A DNA stretch of 64,000 nt, taken from Hyphodiscus hymeniophilus (taxonomy: Eukaryota; Ascomycota; Leotiomycetes; Helotiales; Hyphodiscaceae). The stretch's first letter is position 1. Every line of letters starts with the position of its first letter. The notes beneath the pieces are model-generated. The model did not search any database. It was given only the letters and a program-made list of their open reading frames with translations, and was not told the origin of the DNA. Position numbers and translations under genes: made by a program. The DNA is taken from assembly GCA_016508695.1 (NCBI GenBank), contig VNKQ01000011.1:248001-312000 (forward strand), in the 5' to 3' direction. This document shows positions 43,101 to 55,959 of this stretch, piece by piece.

Positions 43101-46100
43101 GATATAAAAGTCCTAATTGCGATGCGGTCAGACTTTTTACAAGCTGGGAGAATTGGTATTCGGCGTTGATAAATGTCATCGACAAGGCGTCCAAGAAGAG
43201 CGTCTTCGACATCTTTCCGGAGGAAGTATACTACTGGAAAACCAGTGGGCAAGGCAGCCTGTGAGCCAGAGGTTGCGCGTAGACGACGGATTATCTCAAT
43301 ACTGCGAGGGAACTGTTCTTGCAAGTGCCACAAGTGACCATCAACTTTTTGAAGAAGAGCCTCGATAGTCTCCCATCGATGAGGGTGCCCATCGACAGTC
43401 TTTTGGGAGCCAGATGGATAAATCAGTTGTGTTCGCATGGACAGTGTATAGTCACATTCATCGAGGATTGTACGTGAATGGCGTATCATCCAGTTTTGGA
43501 CTGAGATCATAATATGCGCCTCAGGAATGAGTCCATCAGAAAGTCGCTGTTGACCCGAAAGCATAAAGCTCAACAAATGTTCTGGAACGCCTAGAATGAC
43601 TCCAGATGTCTTTCGAATGTTCTTGTGAATCTCGAAAAAGGATCTGATGATATCGGGCTGAGTAGAAGTCTTGCGTGAGAACGGGATATGGCGTATTTCG
43701 CGGCCCAGAAGGCCTCCAAGTCTTCCGTGAAGGAGTTGGGCTGTCTGCAGTAACAAAGCTTTGGGAACAACAATTCTCATTAGACTCTTCCCATTAGCCA
43801 ATACAGCGCTGGCCATGGGCATAATACACGAAGTCTTGCCTGTTACTTATTAGTTTAGATGGGGTCTAAGTGATTTGTATCCTCTCACCTTGGCCCATGT
43901 TCAATTGGATTGCCGAATTGGAACTCGACATTGGAGATATCATGGCATGGGCGACGTCGATTTGCTGGGGAAATTTTCATGTTAGCAAAAGTTCTTCAAG
44001 GCAAGCCTGTGGTTATTTTGACTACAGAATTTCTGAGTGAGGGATCATCGACGAGGAATTGCTTCCCGAAGCTCAACAGACATGAGATCAAGCGACCATG
44101 AACTAGGAGCATACGCACCGTTGGCCTAATCAAAAGATTGGAATCGATCTCAAGAAGAAGCCAGTCGCATTGTTCCGTGGGCTTCCAATTTTGGTGACCA
44201 GGATTGTCCTGTTCGCTATGTAATCTCTGCATATTTTCCAGTTGGAGAGCGTCCTCCATTCTGAGAAGTCGTTGCAAGCGTGTGATTTCCAAGGCATATC
44301 GAATGAGGCTTTCCTTGACTCGGTTTCCAAAGACACATGTAGAGGTAGTGCGTAGGTTTTCAAGAAGGCCTATGGGCGTCACGGTGGGCCACAACCCGCA
44401 GCTCTGAAGCCAGTTAGCACGACGATCATTTAGTTGTAATGCCTTGCAGATCGTGCCAAAGCTTCTTTGGATTTCCAGTTGAGCTTGAGCAATCTGGTCA
44501 GATATTCGAGTAAGATCGAGGCGCTCGTATTCCTTCTTTGAGCCTACGTCTGTCTTTTGTAGCGCACGAAGACTATTAGTAAGATCGTTGCCGTATTCTT
44601 TTCGGACAACAGATTTGGTTCCTGCCAGATTGCCAATGATACCCTGCAGCTCCCTAATCTCACGAAACAGTGGGTGGTATGACTTATTTGCCTGGAGAGC
44701 CTTCATCAATCTTCCATCTGGGACTTTATTCTCGTTGGCCACTTTTGGAGTAGCTGGAACGGAGTTGATGTTCTTCAAGAATGGCGATTGGAATGGCAGC
44801 GGATCCATGGCGACGGGTCCGGATTTGCCTAGAAGATCCTGGAGAGTAGGAAACTCTCCACCACGGCATCTGGTTGCAATCACCTCCTGCTCCCTGGATT
44901 CAGTTGAGCCAGACTCAGTGCCAGGCTCAGCTTGGTGACTGTCTAACACCTTTTGCACCTCACCAAGGTAATGAGATAGCTCCCAGTTTTGAAACAAGCG
45001 CTCCCATTCCGGGTGGATGAGTTCTAAAGCCTTAGCAGTATCTACCAAGACAGAAGAAGTGAAGCCATCGAGGCTAGGCTTTAGGCAGGGCCACTGTTCG
45101 AGGAGATGCTGCGCCAAAATCCTGGTGTCATCCTCCTGTTGTTGCTCGTAAAGTGCCTCCGTCGCTGCTAATTTCCGACGTTGCTTTGCATTGAGGTTTA
45201 AAAAGATAGATCTGGCATCCTCTCCGTAAGGAATATAGGATGGCTTTATTAACTGCGAGAGATACTCGATACGAGGCGTCTGTCGGTAACGGAATTGAGT
45301 GAACGACAGCCATCTTGGTGGAGCGACTACTTTTAGATCCTCAAATATGGCAAATGCCAGAAGAGTTCTGAGTATTTCCATAGATTCATCATGACGGAAG
45401 GACATTAGTGCGAAGAGGAACATCAACCGATGGGAATCTTCGGCGCTGCAGCATCGGCAGAGATTGACTAATGAGCCAAAATCGGCTACAAAATCGACGC
45501 TGAGGAGATCCGTTAGAAGAAATTTTTCGAAAAATCCTTGGTAGCCACCAATAGTCGCCCAATCCTGAAAGATCCCGGCTAGGTCTGATGTCGTGTGGAT
45601 ATCTGTGGGCCATTGTTGAATAGTTTTGATGCACTCTATAACGTTGGCTCGTCCTTGACTAGTCCGAAGGCGATCTCGTGCTTTGTACACATGGTCTGGT
45701 GGAGTTTGCTGCTCGTCAAACACAACATTCGGCCGCTGATACGCTTGTCGTCGCAGGTGACTACGTAAGACTAGATGGTTTGCACCTGCAGTATCAAGCC
45801 GAGGGGTTTCCGGTTTCGGGATTGAAAATGCAGACAGCTGTTCCGACTTATCATGTATCTCTTGGACCACTGTCCGAAAATAATCGTGCTGTATGGACGA
45901 TGTCAGCTGGGGATCCCAAGAGACTTTTTGCATGACTTTCATATTCATTGGGTAATAGTCTCTCCGCGGTGTTAGTTTGGCGATTGAAGCCAGGATTGAC
46001 CAATGATACTCCACAAGCGGAGTCCAAGGCTGACAATATCCCGATTTAAGACAATGAAGAGCCTCCTCGGTTCCCGTACGTCCAGTAAGAGTATCAGGGA

Positions 46101-49100
46101 GTATGAAAGAGGTATAGGCGTGAAATTGGGCCTTCAAGTAAAGAAGCCGTGGTTCTGCGGGACAGTCAAGTCGTCCGAGGGTTTCATTGACTGTAAACCG
46201 AGCATAAAGACCATTGTTCTCGACTTGGACGCGAACGTGCGGACCTGCAACATTATACATCAAGGCTCCGATGGGAACTATAACGCTGCGTTGGCGTTGA
46301 ACCACTGCATCTCGATTTTGGGCAACTGCTCTCAAGACAATTTTAGAATCTGGGTGTAAAATTTCTGAGTTAGCACCGTCTGCAAATCCCTTTTGTAGAA
46401 AAGACATAAACGATCTCTTCCAGAGGTAGAGAGAACGCTGAGAATAACTGAACCATGCGGGAAAGCTTACCCAGGCCATACCAAGTCCCGATATCTTGAT
46501 TGATATCAATTTCAGATCGCAATTGGCGTGATTCGAGAAGGTTTCGCCTATTTACAACAAATTGTAACTCCAATCGTTTCAACTCAACCATCAATGGCTT
46601 CGTGGCTGGCTGGTAAACCGTCAAGAATCGTGCATATTCAAACCTATCAAATATTTTGGCAACAGACTGGAATAAGCGGCTTTGGGGGTCGATGAGGGTT
46701 GAGGTACGCCGGTGTGCTCGCCGCGCGTAAAAGTCTAACTTCCAATTACCCTCCTTTGGTTTCCACTTGAAGATCCAACTGTCAGTACTTGATCTTTAGC
46801 GATGGAGCGGATCCAGCTCCTTGTCTCGTCTAGAAATAAAACAGAGAGACTCACAATGGGTTGTTGCCGAATATCTATCACGCCATTGTGCAAGTTCAGC
46901 CAATGTGCGCAATCCATGATGAGAGCTCCAGGAAGATCGAAATTATGTGATGTCCCAAAGACTTGAGATGGAATGAGTTCCAATAGCGCATCGCGGAAAC
47001 GGGCGCGAACAATGAGGTCTCCATTACGGAAACCAATGTGAATTTGGTGGCCCTGAAAGGGGTTTGGAAGCATGTAGGTCATCCCTGGCAGGTCGGAAGG
47101 ACTCGTCAAGAGGACTTGATCACCACTAGCGAATTCAACGTCAGCATTTACTGTTAGCACAAACGAGTTCATATCGTCTGAAAGGACGATGGTTGAGACT
47201 TCCCAATTTGAAGCGGAATATTGGGATACATACAAGAGTCTTTGCAACACAACTGACGCCCTATGCTGTGGTGGAAGCTTGCCGATAGACTGGCCGTTCA
47301 CAAGCAGAATTCCTTCAAGAAGATGAAGATGAACAGTCTGCTGCGTTGTGTCTTTTGAGGCATGAACAACGATCTGCACCCACCAATTTTCGTCAGAACC
47401 GGGCTCGGTGATAAACTCAAATCGAAGAGCGGCATCTAATGAGCCTTTCTTGAGTCCCTCCCAAACAGATGCGATCGCCAAAGGCAAAATATCGGGGTTG
47501 TCCTTTAGGGATTGACGAAGAAGATGCCGAATCTGATAAACGGCTTTCAAATCGCGAACCAGGGCGTTCCTCCACAGGATCGGCAGGCTTGCGGGATCGG
47601 CGGGTAAAGTATGTTGGAATATAATCGAGCACTCAATAAAACTTCTCAAAAGAGATGGAGGTAAATGACCATCGTCAATACACATTACAAAAGTCCTCCT
47701 ACAAAGTAAAGTAGCCAGAAGGCAGTTTGTGGTACATCTTTGAATAATCTGTGGATCCGTCGCCGTCTGGAGTTCGGATCGCAGGCCCGCCATCCATTTC
47801 AAGCAAATGGAACGGGCTTTCTCGAGTAAGTTGTTGGCTTTCTCGTCAGCATTGAGGCCAAATGATTTCAATTTGATGATTAATGTGATCATCGTCTCCA
47901 TGCAATTTGTCTCTCTCCAATTGGATGATATAGCTTCAAGCCGATGGTCCACCTGCTCTGCCAGGCGCTCGCAAAATCCGACGTCTCGGAAAACCTGGTG
48001 CACTTGACCTAGAGCGGACTCACAAGAAGGACCAACTTGGAGCGCCATAACGGACATTAGAATTGTAGTGACTTCGGTACTGAAATTGATGTTTGAGGCG
48101 CCGAGCTCGACAAGGAGTTGGTGCCATCGTCTATTCTTCCCGGAGAGCAGAGTTTGATAAGCCATATATTCGTGAACATTTACTCCAGCAGGGCATTCAG
48201 TCTGACTTGAAATGACTTCGTAAGAGGTGGGGCCATCACTTGTCCCATCAAATTTCTCTGGTGATCGATTGAAGATGGAGAATGGCGAATTGAACGGAAT
48301 CGTCATTCTGACATGATGAGAAAACTTCGGCTTCTCAATCTGCCGTAACCAAACTTTCTGCCCCGAATCATAATAACTTAATTTCAAGCCATTCCGGAGA
48401 CACACATCTTCCAATCCGACAGGGAATCTAGGACTCGCGTAGTGGGTCTTCAGAAAGGATTTCGTGGTTGAGGCGAGTGAAAGTCGAGGTCTTGTAGAGG
48501 CCATATACGGATTCAATATTTCGTAATCTCCAAGGACCATCTTAGGAGCTACACCCTCGACGTAGGTTGGGGAGCCTAACAGAGATATGATCTTGAAGGT
48601 CGCATCGCGGTATGCTGCAAAGGCTGGCGGAGGAGCGAGTTCAAATACCACTGCCTTTGCTTGCATGAGATCTGATGGTAAAGGGTGCTCATGGACAGTC
48701 ATTTTGAACCTATATGACTTTCTTTGGAGGTAACATTTGCTACACCGCTGATCGTCATGTGTTCTGACCTGCAAATGGTTCTCATTGTACAAACAGGTCG
48801 CTTGAGCAATGGAAGCAATGAGGTTTTCATACTCGAGTGTCCGGGTTTTCCATTCTTGCTCCTTAGCTGCTCGTGCCAGCTCAGCTTCAGCTTCGATATG
48901 TTTGTGAAGTTGTTGGAGACGTATCGACGAATCGAAATAGGCTCCAGCAAAGCATCCTTTGACAGGATCATCAAAAATGGTTGCCTTGGACTTGCTCACC
49001 GCATGTCTGGTTTGGAGATATTCGTTGATTCGGTGCAGACGAGAAAAGTCGTCAAATCGAGATAATTGTAGAACATTCAAAATATCGGCAGAAAATCCGG

Positions 49101-50793
49101 GATGGTACTCTTTCAATGGCCCAAAAACCTTCGTGGCGCTTTCATCCATGCAAACCCAGAGGTCCATCACAGTCAGTAGCATCATGCTCTTCGCCTCGGG
49201 ATTTGAAGTATAAGCATCTGAAACAGTCTCGATATAACTCTCGATGACGCCGGCGATATTTTTGCAACGTTCAGCATGTTCGAGGTTTGACACAGGAGGA
49301 AGCTCTTGGTAGCTGACGAGTCTATCGCGCGTCTCGGTTTCAAGTCCGGAAAGTGTGAAGTACCGAAAGGCAAAAGCTCGCTTCTTATCTGCTGCGGCAG
49401 CAGAGGCATGGTAATCTTGAGGAAGCTGGTTGGGAGCGAATGGTCGTGCACTTGCTGTACTCCGCAAAGATTGTCCTAGAACGTCCTGGATATAGCGACT
49501 TGAATTTGGGAGCGTGAGTACCATGAAATGCGGCTTGGCATAGCGCGGAAGATGGAAGACAGGACGTGAGACAGATTGCTTAAAGTTGGACCACACAAGA
49601 TTGATTCGTTCAGTGGCGGCCTTTGCCGACTTCGAGAAGGATTGACGAAGCTTGGTGAAGTAATGATCGTAGATAATTTGAGACGCCGAGGCAGCTCTTT
49701 CTCTGTCCACCTCGAGCTTGACAAGGCGGCGACATAATTTGATTCGGAGGAAGTTGAGAAGCTCAGGATGAAGGTAGAGCAAAGACTCATCTATGAGGCG
49801 TGAAATCATGAGGCACAGGAAGAATTTGTAATGAACTCGTCCATCAGAACCATTCTGCATCATGAGACGCCTTTCAATACCAATGCGCATGGTAAGATAG
49901 AAGGGGCTACGTCGCCAAGGCTTTTCACCTCCCTCTCCCCAGCAAACGTCATCGCGAATCCGCTTTCTTAGAAGGGGAGGGAATATTCGGGTGCCTTTGT
50001 TGGCTTCCAGAATGGTCATAAGCATCTGAGTAATCAGAGACGGATCAACCGTGTCTCGACTTTCGAATACGAACGAGCCAGCCTTGCTGGTGCGGGCTGC
50101 GAAGCGCTTAATAGACTCAGTAGAGGCTTTCTCAAGAAATATTGCCAGCTCAGTCTGAAATGAATCTTTTGAAAACTCGGACAATGGCACAGCGACAGCG
50201 CAGCCTGGAAAATCCCATTCTAATGCGCTCTTTGACGCTAGGACGTCCTCCGATAGAGGTGAGGCTTCGAATGCTTCAAAAAGGACGTGATCATTACCAT
50301 TGCTGGTGAAATATTAGGTATGGGTTTCTGAAGAATGGAAAACTCACTTTTGATAACGACGAATGTTCAAGCTTGCATTTTGTTCAGCAATATGTAGGAT
50401 GAGAGCATCGCCGTCGTGAAGGCTGCGGAAAGCTATTAGGAGCGAAGACTTCGTTAATCTGCCGCTAGCATTAATCAGCTTGCAAGAGAGAAGGATTCGT
50501 CGGACACGGTCCCAGTCATCGCGAAGAAGGCCGTCCGTAAGATCTCTCATTGCTTGCGCGGTATCTTGAAGTCGTTCGTTCAACGCTTGGTCAATCTTGT
50601 CAAGTCTGGATTCCTGGCGGCCGGGAACTGTACCAAGGCACATAAGTCCGTGAATCATTTAACAAGGATATTCCCCTGCAGCGAACGGGTCTATAGGGAT
50701 GCGCAATGGTGACTTACGGCGTGGTGGCAGACACACATGATGCACGAGCGTCTCCCATATTGTAGTTTGGGTCCCAGCAGATTTGGCATCCAT
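40109..50793 (-). CDS. Giant DUF6606/DUF3638/DUF3645 protein (annotated in fungi as ubiquitinyl hydrolase), 3260 residues
   Basis: Eleven exons: 50718-50793, 50348-50627, 46855-50302, 46471-46765, 44119-46349, 43889-43964, 42959-43839, 42245-42800, 41734-42153, 40920-41683 and 40109-40864. All introns are GT-AG, 45-158 bases, and the join is in frame throughout. The N-terminal DUF6606 part has LVHHVCLPPRLP, NDHVLFEAFEASP and RDDVCWGEGGEKPWRRSPFY. About 1500 mostly helical residues follow. The DUF3638 part has DWLLLEIDSNLLIRPTQIDV and LNMGQGKT (2131-2138). DUF3645 and the remaining C-terminal part carry KKRWNVQYGLHP, SVPYHAKGTP, TTGFSGTND and LDEAHTRGVDL. The tail is acidic. Family members are often labelled deubiquitinase, but no clear catalytic Cys/His pair was identified here. 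Start chosen at the ATG just before TIWETLVHHV. Confidence 0.92.
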
Positions 50794-53700
50794 CGTAACA
50801 GGCGGGAAAGAAGTGGTACAATTCAGATCATCAAGAGGTAGTACAGGAGAAGAATGATGTCTTACAATGAGGTGTAGACGCGAGTTGTAATGGAATTGAG
50901 AGGGAAGGCTGAGAGTTGTTTTGGCAAGAGGTGGGTCCACATTAGCGCGGGCCTTGGGCGAAGCTTCGACTCTTGTTTGAGAACCTGCTGCCAGCCTTAC
51001 CACATAAACTCGACACGGAAACTATGCAATCAGACGAGATCACATCTTTGTTCACAACCGACAGGAGTCATGCTGATGAGTTCATTACGACGCCTCATAT
51101 CTGAGAGCCAAACTGTAGATCAAATGCATCGCAGACTCGCATCTTCAGGGTGGCTGCAGATGATGCAAAATTGAGCAAAGAATCACAGATAAACTTGAAA
51201 GTTCCGTTGTGGACGGTCTTCTGCAGTATGATAGGTAGACAATACGGAGCTTGACTGGGGCTGTACTGACGAAGTAGTTACCTTAGGTAGGCGTGGTGGT
51301 GTTGGAGTGACGGTTGATGTTGGATCGGGGAGCATTCTAAGCGAGATGCAGCACGTGATTGTTTAGTATGCTGTCTCATTGGAGGAGAAGAAGATGAAGA
51401 AGCACTTCAATCACTCAACACCACGGTACACTTCTCCAACGTGTATACTCTTACCCTTGCCAAACTCGCCCGTCAATCACCGCTTCTGACTCGGTATTCT
51501 CAGCTACGCTCAATAGCTACGCTGCCACTCAACTTCCAAAATCATAAAAGAGGTCGATTAGTGGCGAGACCCGCATCAGTTGACGGGAAGTCCGTGAATG
51601 CAATTCTAGTATTTGAAGGAGCGGCATCGGCTTCAGGGTCGATCCAGACAGATAAATGCCCCAGCCCGATGGTGGGGTTCGCGTCGTGCGAGTTTGGTGA
51701 GCTCGTGTTGCTCTGTTGTCATAATCATTTTCCCTATCGGCAGAGCCGTCCCTGTCCATACAGACTCTTCATCGACAGACTTGATGGGCTCCTAGCTGTT
51801 GGAAGCGATAACGGCATACTATCGACGACACTCCAAGTCAAAATCCACGATGGCCCTTACAGCACACCATCAGAGCTGCCGAAAAAGGTCAGGCGAGTGC
51901 CTTTAGGCAAGTCGAGTTCTTGCTTCCGCGTATTAAATATACGAACTGAATGAAGAACCTCCGAACTTGAATACAAACTTAGAAGACCTTATCAGAAGCT
52001 TTCTCTGTGATATTATGGATTGAGACATTTTGGGGGTCAATAGCAAGCTTCCAACTCACAACTGGGTCTCATCTTCACTGGGAGCGGGCCATTGCTCGGA
52101 GTGGCAGACTATTCGACTCTCACGCCTCATATACTTGCAATAGAGCACTGGCAAGAGATCCCTCCGTGTTGGAAGCCCTCAGCCGGGCATTGCTCGCAGC
52201 TTGTGAGTTGCGCAGTCCGTCCTTTCACCAAAACTATGTCTTTCTCCACATCTTCCATCTCGATATGTTTCGAGCTACAGTTTACCTATTGCGGCAAGAA
52301 TTCTAATCAGCTCGAGCGCATTGGATGCACCGAGATCGCCACGCTCAATGCAACTATATCGAGCTTCGCAGATCAATACGCCCCTTGACGGCGAGAAGAC
52401 ATATCGTGGAAGCTTGTCCGAGGAAACTTGACGAATCTCGGGAATCGCAGAGGTCAACTGACTTCACTATCTAGCTTCCTCCAAGATAATTTGCTAGTAG
52501 GGCGAAGTCTCGATACCACGGGACGAATACATAGGGAAGATCAAACAAGATTACCTCATCTCAGCCACTACTAGCAATATGGCCACGGGACGGCCCTTGA
52601 CATGACATGAGCTCTATTGAAATTGGGATGTACGTCCGTAGGTACGGCGCTCTTCAGCGTGCAATGAAATTGACAAAAGCCTACCTCGCTAAACCTCGTG
52701 AACGAAATTAGGGGCAAGGAATGACAAGCCACCTGCTTCCCCTCCCCTGAAATCCCCGAGACCCAGAGCTATCACTGAATAAGCGCCAGGAACAAGAAAC
52801 ACGTCCACTGTGGTGGATGAATCACACACCCTTTTGGGCGGTTATATGGTGACTAGGCGCTCAATGAGAGTGAAGAAGTCTCATTCTGGATGCTGATTGG
52901 TTGGGTGCGAGGCTTTTCGTGAACCAGTGAAGAGAAAGGCGTGGACGACGGCACGTGCTAGACTTGTGTCTGTTTCATGTTGCGGTACTTGACAGATCAT
53001 GACGATGGGTGGACAAAGAGGCGAGCAGAAGAAAGCATGGAGGTGACAGAATCGGTTTTGGCAATTGAAGACGGTTCGTTCAGCGGCTATACGAGGCATA
53101 GAGTCGGTAAGCATGCACTCTGCAAACCTGGAATGATTCGTAATCCAAGGTGCCGTATGTATCTTACACTTAGGGCTGGAGAACTAACATGCAAGCACAG
53201 GCCTTGCGCAAGACATACTCTGTAGGGAGGTACACAGTGAGGTTACATCTGTTGATGGAGGGATCCATGAACCATGATCCATGATCCATCACCATCTGCT
53301 CAGATCTGAAAATAGGCTCAGTTCACCCTCCTCCAGCTGCGGAGGAACCGGAACACGCTCAATGTAAGCAGACAGGGATAAAACGTAGCAAGGAGCGGGT
53401 GAGGAATCCAAAACAGCGGTGGCTGGGGGGATACAAGCACGTGCGATAAACAACGAGATGATGTTGGAACCAGTCATATCCACCAGGGCGAGATGGAAAA
53501 TGATAAAAGAAACCAGCCAATCCCAAATTGAAGCGCATGCAATTATTTGATTTGAAGAGCATTCCAGCCAACTACAGAGTATTGTTTGCTCGATATAATT
53601 TGGGTGTGCCAGCCTCCCGCACTCTGACCTACGCAGTCATCCGTAACACGACAGACAAACACCACACTCGCAGGCCTCGGATCTTACTTCTTCTCTCACC

Positions 53701-54102
53701 TCCGCCTCTCCTCCTCTCTCCTCCTCCTTCAAGGACGTACTTCCCACCGCTCCGAAAACTACGGTGACTATATCGCATTATAGTACATCTGTCCCCAGGC
53801 TGCCAGCGAATCTAATAAGTCTGGGATTGATACTGTACACCGCCTTACGCCTCTTGCAAACGGCCGTCATCCTGCATTCCCGAGCGTGGGAAATCGCAAA
53901 TCCTTTCCTCGGCTAGACCTGGCGGATATCAACAACAACAACAACAGCAAGCAGCAGGAACAGGGCACCCGGGGAATTGCAAAAGCAATAACAGCCTCAT
54001 CACGAGCCTTGCACGAACCCATGCGTAGAGGAAGGGGGCCACACGCCACGGGATGATAATTGGCTTGCCAGATCAGTACGGAAAGACCAAGAATACTAGT
54101 AG

Positions 54103-54120
54103 TACTACTACTACTACTAC
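54103..54120. repeat. TAC/CTA trinucleotide microsatellite
   Basis: A run of six perfect ACT/CTA-type trinucleotides, extended by imperfect copies on the left (from about 54096) and the right. It lies in the gene-poor region upstream of hapB. Confidence 0.8.
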
Positions 54121-54283
54121 CGTACTACGGCTTTCTTCTTCCCAGCTGCTCGAATCAGCTGCGATTATATACCTATTATTACGATAATTCACCAGTTGGG
54201 CATTGCCACTCGGTCAGGCCAACTCGAATCGACCCAAACCGAACTGTTGACACTTTGGTGTGACGCACTCCATCCAGCCCGCC

Positions 54284-54339
54284 TTTATCCTTTATCCTTT
54301 ATCCTTTATCCTTTATCCTTTATCCTTTATCCTTCATCC
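54284..54339. repeat. Tandem heptamer repeat TTTATCC
   Basis: Seven perfect copies of TTTATCC at 54284-54332, then one imperfect copy (TTCATCC) to 54339. The unit is not the fungal telomere repeat. Copy number is likely variable between strains. Confidence 0.9.
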
Positions 54340-55959
54340 GGCCAAGTTTCACCGGCCGCACTTGGTCACTTGGTGGACTGGAATCTATTAGACGAAGGAC
54401 TCCCCCATCCATTTAGCCATCCTACCTAGGCCCACTACGCCCACTCCTCCGAACCCACTAGGAAGACTTTTCCCTCCTTCATCCAACCACCCACCCAGTC
54501 TTCTTCTCTCCCTTCCCCCTTCCCCCATCCACCAGATCACCCCCAATAATCACCAATCATCCACCACCACCCAGAACAGTGCATCAAATCACATCTCAGA
54601 ACCCATCTCTTCATCCTTCGTCCACCAAATCACATCTCAGAACGCCCGTCTGCCTCTCTATGCGTCCTTCCTAGACAAGGCCCCACGAAAAAGACGACCC
54701 AAGACTCGCCAAATTCCCAAAGGTGAAACCCATACATTGGGATTATTGGGGTTCCGACCGACCTGGCTCAGAAGCTGCACGGAACACAGCCTATCGTTCC
54801 TCACGAACCATCCATCGCCGGGACCTATCGAACACTTGAAAGCCCTCAACAGCACAACATTGGTCCTGGACGCTATCAGGTGATTGATTTCGTCTGCGGG
54901 AAAGGAACATTGTCTCTGAAACGTGCCTACAAGTCAACGTGCTGCTTCACAGAGGTGAGAGTTCCTGCGGCGCATGCGACGAATCGTGAAAGTTGTAGCT
55001 CCATTCACGAGCTATGCTATGCGCGTCGCGTTCTAGCCAAGTATAGTACAAGTAACATGTCAACTAACACTCAGTTTCACTTAGTCTATTCTCTGAGCAT
55101 CAGGTTGATCGTGGTGGCCTGTCATCCATTTGCTGATCCTCTGAACTCGCTTCGCGTCGTCAAGTTCGTGAACCTTCAATTCTCAGCCGCCAACATCATC
55201 ACACCAACACTGCCGCAACAAGGCCACGCACCGTCGAGCTCAGCAGTCCAGGTTAGTCTTACGGTCGGAAATACACGCCACAGTCGACAGGAATAGGAAT
55301 TGGCACGGGGCAAGAGCTGATCAGCCAGGTAAGAGCCCTAGCTCCTGCCCGCATGCACGATGCGTTGTTCAATCATTGGAAGGCAAAATCCAAAAGTCCC
55401 CGCCTCCATTGTCTACGCACTCCAATCGCCCTTCAGGCTTGCTTCAAACATATAACTAATACTTCTGGTTGGGCAGGAACCGCGAAGCCGTCGATAATAT
55501 CTGGAGAAAGCCTTACTCCTCAAAGGATTGGTTCTTTGAAGCTATTCCACATTTATTCAACAGCCTCAAGTTAAGCTCCGCCTCACGTGGGGAACTGATT
55601 TCAGGAGACAAGCCTTACATACCTGAACACCTACATCAGCTTGCATAATCTGCTGCGGTCCATTGCGGTGTACATTCATCTGCCAACACATCGTCCGACG
55701 CATGAGACTGGAAGGCTTTACTAGCTTCCAACTGCCACCCTCAAATCTTGCGACGACAGTAACAAACGCTTTTGAGTCATCGCATTCGATTTCACTCACA
55801 GCTTACATCAAGTTCGACTCGAGACAATAACAATCGATAACAAACCCCTTCGCCGAGATCTATTGCAGCCTATCGACTTGTCCCTTCCAACGCGCCGCGA
55901 CCCGCGATTCACAATCCACAATAGTTTGGAGATATATCTCCTAGATTTCCACAATACCA

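Larger units (their letters stand above)
50794..55959. other. Long gene-poor interval between the giant gene and hapB, 5.2 kb
   Basis: No gene I can support. A 170-codon frame at 51441-51953 opens without ATG. The right part (about 53.6-55.9 kb) is pyrimidine-rich with microsatellites and many short ATG frames, which suggests a long, possibly spliced 5' leader and upstream regulation for hapB. The left end carries the giant gene's promoter. Confidence 0.4.

Noticed and set aside
51441..51953. Open frame of 170 codons downstream of the giant gene's promoter
   Set aside because: It opens with GTG, has no early ATG, no recognisable motif and uneven composition.
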